Source: DALYLB01 sp046154695
GTDB taxonomy: Bacteria > Acidobacteriota > Blastocatellia > RBC074
Direction: 5' to 3'
NCBI GenBank assembly: GCA_046154695.1
Contig: JBJXFI010000208.1
Coordinates: 1-15,603, forward strand
DNA length: 15,603 nucleotides
This document shows positions 6,769 to 14,400 of this stretch, one piece after another (the first letter of the stretch is position 1; each line of letters begins with the position of its first letter). The notes under the pieces were generated by a model. The model was not told the DNA's origin. It did no database searches and saw only the letters and a list, made by a program, of their open reading frames with translations. The translations under genes and the position numbers were made by a program.

Positions 6769-7980
6769 ATGAACTACGCTGAAATTGTCGAGGCGGAGGG
6801 CCATCTGGTCGATTCGCAGATCCTCTCGAAGATCATGGATCGCGTGATCGAGTGCGGCGCGGTGTATGAGGTGGTGGAGTTCCGGCTGGGCAGGACCAAC
6901 GACGAGTTCTCTCATCTGCAATTGCGTGTGGTGGCTCCGACGGGAGAGGTCCTGCGCAAGACGCTTGAGGAGCTGGTCGAACTGGGCTGTTACCAGGCGA
7001 AGATCACGGATGCGACGATGAAGCCCGCGCCGCAGGCGCGCGTGGCGCCGGAGGATTTCTATTCGACGACCAATCACCGGACCTTCGTCCGGGTGAACGG
7101 GGCATGGCTCGAAGTGGACAAACAGCGAATGGATGCGGTGATCATCGTCGCGGACGGCAAGGCCGAATGCCGAAAGCTGCGCGATGTCGCGGAGGGAGAG
7201 GAGGTCGTCTGCGGGGTGCACGGGATTCGAATTCAGCCCGAGTTCAAGGAGCGCGATCGACTGGGTTTCGCCTTTATGGCGAATGAAATCTCGTCGGAGC
7301 GGCGCGCCGAGACCGCCGTCCGCAAGATCGCCGAGATGATGCGCCAGATCAAGGCCGAAGGCGGTCGGATCGTCTTTGTCGCGGGACCGGTCGTCATCCA
7401 TACGGGCGGAACCAATGCCTTCAGCGAGTTGATCCGCAATGGGTACGTGGACGCGATGCTGGCCGGCAATGCGATCGCCGTACACGACATCGAGCATGCC
7501 CTGTACGGAACCTCCCTGGGCGTCGATCTGGAGCATGGAATTCCGATCGAGGAGGGCCACAAGAATCACATGCGCGCGATCAACACGGTCAATCGCTACG
7601 GGTCGATCCGGGGCGCCGTGGAGGCGGGCGCGCTCCGCCACGGGCTGATGTACGAGTGCGTGCGCAACAACGTCCCGTTCGTATTGGCCGGCTCGATCCG
7701 CGACGACGGCCCCCTGCCCGATACCGAGATGGACCTGATCAAGGCCCAGGACGAATACGCCCGGCACCTGGCTGACGCGAGGATGGTGATCTGCCTCTCC
7801 TCGATGCTCCATTCGATCGGCGCGGGCAACATGCTGCCCTCCTGGGTGCGGGTCGTCTGCGTGGACATCAACCCCGCGGTCGTCACGAAACTCTCCGACC
7901 GCGGCTCCCAACAGACCATCGGCGTCGTCACCGATGTCGGCGCCTTTCTTAATCTCCTCGCCCAGATGCTTTGGACATAA
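6769..7980 (+). CDS. LOR/SDH-domain protein, putative alternative ornithine cyclodeaminase (TIGR00300 type)
   Basis: Predicted 403-residue cytoplasmic enzyme. The sequence resembles the LOR/SDH conserved-region family (TIGR00300). Some archaeal members deaminate and cyclise L-ornithine to L-proline using bound NAD, and cyanobacterial AgrE/ArgZ carry this region behind an arginine dihydrolase domain. Here the protein starts directly with the LOR/SDH part (EAEGHLVDSQILSKIMD) and lacks the guanidine-hydrolysing domain. Residues 1-175 form the N-terminal LOR/SDH region. Residues about 195-400 carry conserved nucleotide-binding-type motifs: FVAGPVVIHTGGTNA (203-216), LAGNAIAVHDIEHALYGTSLG (231-251), VLAGSIRDDGPLPDTEMD (305-322) and SSMLHSIGAGNMLP (344-357). 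ATG 6769 has GGAGG at 6756-6760 with an 8-nt spacing. The reaction is inferred from the family; no arginine or proline genes are adjacent. Confidence 0.85.
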   Translation: MNYAEIVEAEGHLVDSQILSKIMDRVIECGAVYEVVEFRLGRTNDEFSHLQLRVVAPTGEVLRKTLEELVELGCYQAKITDATMKPAPQARVAPEDFYSTTNHRTFVRVNGAWLEVDKQRMDAVIIVADGKAECRKLRDVAEGEEVVCGVHGIRIQPEFKERDRLGFAFMANEISSERRAETAVRKIAEMMRQIKAEGGRIVFVAGPVVIHTGGTNAFSELIRNGYVDAMLAGNAIAVHDIEHALYGTSLGVDLEHGIPIEEGHKNHMRAINTVNRYGSIRGAVEAGALRHGLMYECVRNNVPFVLAGSIRDDGPLPDTEMDLIKAQDEYARHLADARMVICLSSMLHSIGAGNMLPSWVRVVCVDINPAVVTKLSDRGSQQTIGVVTDVGAFLNLLAQMLWT

Positions 7981-7985
7981 CGCCC

Positions 7986-8024
7986 CCCCAGGTTTCGCGG
8001 TATAAAAACCCGCGACACCTGGGG
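7986..8024 (+). terminator. Strong hairpin after the LOR/SDH gene
   Basis: CCCCAGGT (7986-7993) plus TCGCGG (7995-8000) pair with CCGCGA (8010-8015) plus ACCTGGGG (8017-8024), giving a 15-position stem with one T/C mismatch and a 9-nt loop (TATAAAAAC). It begins 5 nt after the stop codon, the usual place for a terminator or mRNA-stabilising hairpin. There is no T tract downstream, so factor-independent termination is not assured. Confidence 0.55.
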
Positions 8025-8078
8025 AGAAGGCGAATTTTCCGAAACTCTTCCCAATCTTTTCACGATTCCCTCCCTCCA

Positions 8079-8105
8079 TTGGCATAGAATCCGACCCTCG
8101 ATAAT
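8079..8105 (+). promoter_or_regulatory. Weak promoter candidate for the RHS-type gene
   Basis: TTGGCA (8079-8084) and GATAAT (8100-8105) each match the sigma-70 consensus at five of six positions, but the spacer is 15 bases, shorter than optimal. Transcription starting here would run through the palindrome at 8166-8193 before reaching the gene. It is the best candidate I could find in the gap. Confidence 0.25.
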
Positions 8106-8165
8106 CGGTAGATCTCCTGATCCCACGTCTCGTTGAAATCTTCAAGGAGTCGTTCCTGTCGCATG

Positions 8166-8198
8166 GTGGCACAAGCTGTCCAGCTTGTGCCACTTTTT
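8166..8198 (+). terminator. Perfect 13-bp palindrome with T5 tail in the leader of the RHS-type gene
   Basis: GTGGCACAAGCTG (8166-8178) and CAGCTTGTGCCAC (8181-8193) are perfect reverse complements around TC, followed at once by TTTTT (8194-8198). This has the form of an intrinsic terminator on the plus strand only. It ends 18 nt before the predicted GTG start. It could end read-through from upstream, act as an attenuator, or be an inserted short palindromic repeat. The octamer CAAGGAGT occurs on both sides (8143-8150 and 8200-8207). Confidence 0.6.
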
Positions 8199-8216
8199 CC
8201 AAGGAGTGAACTCGCT

Positions 8217-11200
8217 GTGAAACGAACCATCCACTGCCGCTCGTTTGTTCTTCTTTCCATGCTCGTTCTGTCCGCGTGCCTGCTGATGCGCCGGGCGGAG
8301 AGCGAAGCCGCGCAGAGTTGCACCTTCACGCTCGGCGCGACGAGCGGAGCGTTCGAGGCAGGTGGGGGGCAGGGCAGCCTCGCGGTGAGCGCCTCGCAAC
8401 CCGGATGCGCCTGGACGGCGGCGAGCAACGCGGTGTGGCTGACCATCGCCGCGGGCGCCTCGGGGACGGGCAGCGGGTCGGTGCGCTATGCCGTGGCCGC
8501 GAATCCCGGGACATCCTCCCGAACGGGGACGCTGACCATCGCCGGCGAGACCTTCACCGTCAATCAGGCGGCCCGGGTCGCGGGGCTGATGTTCTATCCG
8601 CTCGCCTTTCCGGTTCGGCTGCTCGACACGCGCGTGGGATTTATGGGATGCGACGCTCCGGGGGCGCAGATTCCCGGCGGGACCTCCCGCACGCAGCCCG
8701 CCGCCGGGCGCGTTTGCGGCGGGCTGACGATCCCCGCCTCCGCCCAGGCGGTCACCGGCAACATCACCACCGTCCAATCCGGCGGCGGCTTCCTGACGCT
8801 CTATCCGAGCGATGCGATGCGGCCCACCGTCGCCAATTCGAACTACAATCCGAACGAGATCCTCAACAACGTATTCACCGTCGGGCTGGGGGCGTCGGAC
8901 GGGGCGTTCAAGATTTACGTCACGAGCAACACGGACGTCGTCATCGACGTGACGGGGTATTACGCGCCGCCGGGCGCGGGCGGCCTCTATTTTCATCCGC
9001 TGCCCCGGCCCGTGCGATTGCTCGAGACCCGCGCCAGCTTCGCCGGGTGTTATACACCCGGCGCGCCGCTCCCCGGTCTGGCCGAGAGCACGCAGCAAGC
9101 GGCGGGAGATTGCGCGGGGCTGACGATTCCGGCCGCCGCCCGCGCGATCGTCGGCAATGCCACCACGGTCAATCCGCAGGGAACGGGATATCAATTCTTC
9201 ACGCTCTTCCCGGCGAATGCCGCGCGGCCGCTCGCCGCCAGCTCGAACTATCTGCCGGGCCAGATCATGAACGGGCCCTTCACGGTCGGCCTCTCGCCCG
9301 GCGGCGCGTTCAAGATCTATCCCACGACGCAGACTGATCTGGTGATCGACGTCTCGGGCTATTACAGCGCGGAGGCCAACGACATCAACGGCGCGGGGCT
9401 GCTCTTCAGCCCCCTGCAGCGGCCCGTCCGGCTGCTCGAAACGCGGCCGAATTTCAATGGCTGTTACACGACGAGCGCCGAGCTGGCGGCCGGGAGCACC
9501 CGCACGCAGCCCGCGCGCGGCGTGTGCGACTCGCTCACCGTGCCGCCCGACGCGGCGGGGATCATCGGCAACGCGACGGTCGTGCAGCCGGCGGGAGGCG
9601 GATGGCTGACCTTCTGGCCGAGCGACGCGGCGAAGCCGACGGTCGCGGCCTCGAACTACCTGACGGGGCAGATCTTCAATCGCCATTTCATCGTGGGGCT
9701 CGGCGCCGTGGACGGCGCGTTCAACATCTTCACCCAGGCGACGACGCATCTGGTGATCGATATGTCGGGCTATTTCGCGCCCTCGCCCGCCAATCAGGCG
9801 CCCCTGGCCGCCGCGGGAGCGGATCAGTCCGTCACGCTTCCCGCAATGGCCCGGTTAACGGGGCTCGCGACCGACGACGGGCTGCCGGTGGGCGCGTTGA
9901 CGGTCGCGTGGAGCAAGGTCAGCGGCCCCGGCACGGTCGCCTTCAGCGCGCCGAATCTGGTCGCGACCGAGGCGAGCTTCAGCATGGAGGGCGTCTACGT
10001 TCTGCGCCTGACGGCCAACGATTCCCTGCTCAGCTCCACCGACGATGTGACCGTCACGGTCAGCACCGGTCCGCTCGCGGTCAACGCGGGCGCCGATCAG
10101 GTCGTCACGCTTCCGAACAACGGCCTGCTCGCGGGCTCGGTCACGGGCGGCATGGGAACGGTCTCGATGACATGGAGCATTCTGAGCGGACCCGGCCCCG
10201 TGATCTTCAGCAACGCCAGCGCCGCCGTCACCAGCGCGACCTTTCAGGCAAACGGCGTCTATATGCTGCGCCTGACGGCGACCGATTCGCTGACCTCGCT
10301 CAGCGACGATGCGCAGGTGACGGTCAATCCCGATCCGACGCCGCCGCCGCCCGATCCGATGACGGTCGCGCCCCCGGTCGATATGACGGTCTCGACGACC
10401 ATCGGCGCGGCCACCGCGTTTCTCTACACCGGCGCCAATCCGATTCAGACGGGCGTGGCGCCGGGAACGATCCATCCGGCGCGCGCGGCCGTCCTGAAAG
10501 GGCGCGCGCTCGACAAGAGCGACAATCCGCTGCCGCTGGTCAAAATCACGGTGCTCGACCATCCCGAATTCGGGCAGACCATGAGCCGGGCCGACGGCCG
10601 ATTCGACATGGCCGTCAACGGCGGCGGCGTGCTGGTCGTGAAGTACGAAAAGACGGGATACCTGCCCGTGCAGCGCACCGAGCAGGTCCCCTGGCAGGAC
10701 TATTGCGGCGTGCCCGATGTGGTGATGATGGGCTACGACGCGAACGTCGCCTTCATCGACCTGCTCTCGAACGCTCCGATCCAGATCGCGCAAAGCACGA
10801 TCAGCAGCGACGCATCGGGCGCCCGGCGGACGACCCTGATGTTCAAGCAGAGCACCTCGGCGCTGATGAAGCTGCCAGGCGGGGCGATGGCGGGGCTCGA
10901 CAAGCTGCACGTCCGCGCGACGGAGTTCACCGTCGGCGCGAACGGCCCGAACGCGATGCCGGGCGAGCTTCCGGCCAACAGCGCCTACACCTATGCCGTT
11001 GAATACACGCTCGACGAGGCGGTCGCGGCCGGCGCGGTCGAGACGACCTTCTCGCAGCCCGTCGTGCAGTACAACGAAAACTTCCTGAATTTCCCGGCCG
11101 GGACGATCATTCCCTCGGGATCATATGACCGGGTTACGGGACAATGGGTTGCGTCGGCCTCGGGGCGCGTGGTGAAGATCCTCTCGATCACGAGCGGCGC

Positions 11201-11429
11201 GGCCAACCTGGATGTAAACGGAAGCGGCGTGCCCGCGACCGATCCGGAATATGCCGCGCTGGAGATCAATTCAGCCGAGCGCCAGCAGCTTGCGTCGCTT
11301 TACACCGCCAATCAGACCCTCTGGCGCGTCCCCGTCATCCACTTCTCACCCTGGGATTCCAACTGGCCCTACGGCCCGCCGCCCGACGCGCAGCCGCCCG
11401 GAGGCGACCCGCCGATGTGCGACACCTGA
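8217..11429 (+). CDS. N-terminal part of giant secreted teneurin-like RHS protein (ends at in-frame TGA)
   Basis: This gives 1,070 residues before TGA 11427-11429. I chose GTG 8217: AAGGAG at 8201-8206 precedes it and the product opens with a signal peptide (MKRTIHCRSFVLLSMLVLSAC). LSAC at 18-21 also fits a lipobox, so a lipoprotein is possible. Domains: BACON (about 35-118); three homologous modules (123-250, 256-384, 393-522), each with PVRLL(D/E)TR, a Cys pair and a TDVVIDVTGYY-like end; two PKD/REJ-like domains (525-616, 619-703); a Pro-rich linker; a transthyretin/carboxypeptidase-regulatory-like domain (about 755-840); then a segment seen before NHL-YD regions (GSYDRVTGQWV 968-978, WRVPVIHFSPWD 1036-1047) and a Pro-rich tail. 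The same frame stays open after the TGA into NHL and YD repeats, so this is best read as the first part of one protein. Likely surface-exposed or secreted; function unknown. Confidence 0.85.
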   Translation: MKRTIHCRSFVLLSMLVLSACLLMRRAESEAAQSCTFTLGATSGAFEAGGGQGSLAVSASQPGCAWTAASNAVWLTIAAGASGTGSGSVRYAVAANPGTSSRTGTLTIAGETFTVNQAARVAGLMFYPLAFPVRLLDTRVGFMGCDAPGAQIPGGTSRTQPAAGRVCGGLTIPASAQAVTGNITTVQSGGGFLTLYPSDAMRPTVANSNYNPNEILNNVFTVGLGASDGAFKIYVTSNTDVVIDVTGYYAPPGAGGLYFHPLPRPVRLLETRASFAGCYTPGAPLPGLAESTQQAAGDCAGLTIPAAARAIVGNATTVNPQGTGYQFFTLFPANAARPLAASSNYLPGQIMNGPFTVGLSPGGAFKIYPTTQTDLVIDVSGYYSAEANDINGAGLLFSPLQRPVRLLETRPNFNGCYTTSAELAAGSTRTQPARGVCDSLTVPPDAAGIIGNATVVQPAGGGWLTFWPSDAAKPTVAASNYLTGQIFNRHFIVGLGAVDGAFNIFTQATTHLVIDMSGYFAPSPANQAPLAAAGADQSVTLPAMARLTGLATDDGLPVGALTVAWSKVSGPGTVAFSAPNLVATEASFSMEGVYVLRLTANDSLLSSTDDVTVTVSTGPLAVNAGADQVVTLPNNGLLAGSVTGGMGTVSMTWSILSGPGPVIFSNASAAVTSATFQANGVYMLRLTATDSLTSLSDDAQVTVNPDPTPPPPDPMTVAPPVDMTVSTTIGAATAFLYTGANPIQTGVAPGTIHPARAAVLKGRALDKSDNPLPLVKITVLDHPEFGQTMSRADGRFDMAVNGGGVLVVKYEKTGYLPVQRTEQVPWQDYCGVPDVVMMGYDANVAFIDLLSNAPIQIAQSTISSDASGARRTTLMFKQSTSALMKLPGGAMAGLDKLHVRATEFTVGANGPNAMPGELPANSAYTYAVEYTLDEAVAAGAVETTFSQPVVQYNENFLNFPAGTIIPSGSYDRVTGQWVASASGRVVKILSITSGAANLDVNGSGVPATDPEYAALEINSAERQQLASLYTANQTLWRVPVIHFSPWDSNWPYGPPPDAQPPGGDPPMCDT
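8583..9782 (+). repeat. Three tandem RLL(D/E)TR modules within the giant surface protein
   Basis: Three copies of a 128-130-residue unit, about 385-410 bases each (about 8583-8966, 8982-9368, 9393-9782). Each begins with a P-RPVRLL(D/E)TR-type strand, has GC(Y/D) then a second Cys about 22 residues later, a (V/I)(T/V)GN(I/A)T centre, an F-(T)-L-(Y/F)-P segment, SNY, and ends in (D/H)(V/L)VID(V/M)(T/S)GY(Y/F). Similar RLLDTR-type modules occur in surface proteins of several phyla; I know of no established function. The Cys pairs would fit disulfides outside the cytoplasm. Confidence 0.8.
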
Positions 11430-14400
11430 GTGGACGACGACTGTCAAGGCGCAGGTTGCGTCATTCAATACGGCAATCAGGCATTGGGAGAAGAGATCCG
11501 CATCACGGGCACGCCCTGGTTTCTGCGCTACAGCAGCGAGCGGCAGCGAGGGCGCGCGTCGAACCGCTCGCTCAGGCTCGCCCTGAGCGGCGCAACGATT
11601 CCAGCGAGCCTCAAACGAATTGACTTAACCGTCTCGGTGGCCGGGCGCGTTTTCGAACAGAGCTTTCCGGCGCAGCCCAATCAGGCCACGACCTTTTTGT
11701 GGGACGGGGTGGACGCGTATGGGCGCGTAATGCAGGCCCGCCAGCTTGCCACGGTCAACATCGGGTATACGTATGACGGTTCGTACCAGGCCGCCAGCCG
11801 GTTCGGCTACAACGGCAACGGCACGCCGATCACAGGCAACATGACGCGGCAGGAGATCACGCTCTCGCGCGTTCACCGCGCCTACGTGGGCAACTTCGAC
11901 GATCATATGCTGGGCACGGGCGGCTGGGCGTTCGACAAGCATCACTTTTACGATCCGATCGAACGGGTGCTGTATGAGGGCAACGGCGCGCGCCGCAGCG
12001 TCGATACGATCAATGCGACCATCACGACGGTGGCGGGAAATGGATTTGGCGGCTACACCGGCGACGGCGTCCCCGCGGCCGGCACGCCGTTCTTCTTCCC
12101 GTTCGGCGCCGTCCTCGCCCCGAATGGAGAGCTTACCGTCGCCGACAGCAACAACAGACGCATACGGAAAGTAGGGCTGAACGGGATTGTCACGACAATC
12201 GCGGGCACCGGCGCAAGCTGCACCTCGACACTGCCGTGCGGCGACGGCGGACAGGCCGTCGCCGCTCAATTAAACTTCCCGAGCAGCGTGGCTTTCGGTC
12301 CGGATGGAAGTCTTTATATTTACGACGCGGCCGCGGCGCGGATACGCAAGGTGGCGCCAAACGGCGTCATCACGACCGTCACGGGCAATGGTCAATCGTG
12401 CGCCGATCCGACGAGCGGGTGCGGCGACGGCGGACCGGCCACGCAGGCGCAGTTGAGTTTCACCCCGAACCTGTGCTGCTCTCCCAACAACACGGTTGCA
12501 GCCGACGGCACGCTCTACCTAACCGACAGCGGCAACCGCCGCGTCCGGCGCGTCGGCCCCGACGGCATCATCACGTCCATTGCGGGCAACGGGCGGAACG
12601 CGGCCATGGGCGGCTGCACGGTGGTCGGCGGCAGTCCGGTTCTCGCGACCAGCGCCTGTCTTGGCGAACCTTTCGGCCTGACGGCGACGGAGGACGGCTC
12701 TGTCTATTTCACGGATATCATCCTGCATCAAATCTTCCGCGTGACGGCGGACGGCTTCATCCGCGTCGTGGCGGGCGACGGCGTTTGCGGCAACACGGGA
12801 GACGGCGGCCCGGCGACGGGCGCGCGTCTGTGCCGGCCTGAAGGCATCACGCACGGCCCGGACGGCACTCTCTACTTCTCCGATTGGACCAATGCCCGCA
12901 TACGCCGGATCGATCCAGTGGGCGTGATCACAAACTACGCGGCGACGGGCGCGCTCGGCTTCGGCGGCGACGGCGGCCCGGCCGCCGCCGCCCAGATTCG
13001 CCAATCCATCGGCGTATCCCTCGGCTCGGACGGCGCGCTCTACATCGGCGACGCCAACAACCATCGCATCCGCAAAGCCTTTCCGCCGCTGCCAGGCTTC
13101 GACAACTCAGAGATCGCCGTGCCGTCGAGGGACGGCAATGAGGTCTTCAAATTCAACAGCGCGGGGCGCCACCTGCAAACGATCAATGCCCTGACCAATA
13201 CCGTGAAGCATACCTTCGGCTACGATGGCGCGGGCCGACTGATAACCGTCACCGACGGCGACAACAACGTCACCACGATCCAGCGGAACGGAGCGGGGGC
13301 CCCGACGGGCGTCCTCAGCCCATACAATCAACTGACGACCTTCACGCTCGACGCCAACGGCTATCTGGCGGCGATCACCAATCCGGCGGGCGAGAAAAAT
13401 CAGTTCACCTACACAGCCGAGGGATTGATGACGATCAAACGGGATCCGCGCGACAATCAAACGGCCTTCACGTACGATGCGCTGGGGCGGTTGACGCGCG
13501 ACGACGACGCGGCGGCCGGCTTCCAGACGCTGGCGCGGACGGAAGCGGGGCTGAATTACACCGTCACGCGAAACACGGCGCTGGGCCGCACCTTGTCCTT
13601 CCAGGTGCAGCAACTGCCCATCGGCGACCGGCAGCGGATCGCCACGCTGAACAATGGCCTGCAGCAGGTTCTGCTCGAACGCCAAAACGGGACGAAAACA
13701 GAGACCTCGCCGGATGGAACGGTGTCGAACGCGACGCTCGGCCCCGATCCCCGCTGGCGAATGCAGGCGCCGTTGACCACGTCGTCGACCGTCAATTTGC
13801 CGGGGGGATTGAGCCGCGCCAGCGCCTTCAGCCGGATCGTCAATCTGGTGAGCGGCGATCCGCTCAACCTCGTCTCGATCAACGACTCAGAGACGGTCAA
13901 TGGGCGTACATACACAAACAACTACACCGCATCGACAAGGACCTTCCTACGCGCGACGCCGCTCAATCGCACGGCGACCATGACCATCGATGGCCAGGGG
14001 CGGACGACCGCGGAGCAGTTCTTCAATTTCAACCCGTCGACCTACAGCTATGACGCGCGCGGGCGGCTCGCGACCGTGACACATGGCGCCGGCATGGAGG
14101 CGCGAGCTTCCATCTTTGCCTACAACACGGGCGGCTTTCTCTCGTCGATCACCGACGCGCTCAGCCGCGTGACGATGTTCACATACGACGCCGCCGGACG
14201 GGCGACGCAGCAGACGCTTCCCGACGCCCGGGTCATCGGGTACGGGCACGATGCCGGCGGAAATCGAACCTCGGTTACGCCGCCGGGCCGCCCGGCGCAT
14301 ACTTTCAGCTACAACGCGATCGATCTGATGACCGCCTATACGCCGCCCGTCGTCGCGGGAACGGGGCCGACCGGATATGCCTATAATCTCGACCACCAGC

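Noticed and set aside
6643..8202. 519-codon minus-strand open frame covering the LOR/SDH gene
   Set aside because: It is antisense to a conserved enzyme and begins within the 8166-8193 palindrome. No recognisable protein features.
8133..8216. Start of the RHS-type protein at TTG 8133 or ATG 8163
   Set aside because: Both would translate through the palindrome and place extra residues before a clean signal peptide. ATG 8163 has a 13-nt Shine-Dalgarno spacing. It remains a minor alternative.
11427..11462. Selenocysteine insertion at the in-frame UGA
   Set aside because: Only a weak GACG/CGTC pairing follows the UGA, with no convincing bacterial SECIS hairpin, and RHS proteins are not known selenoproteins.
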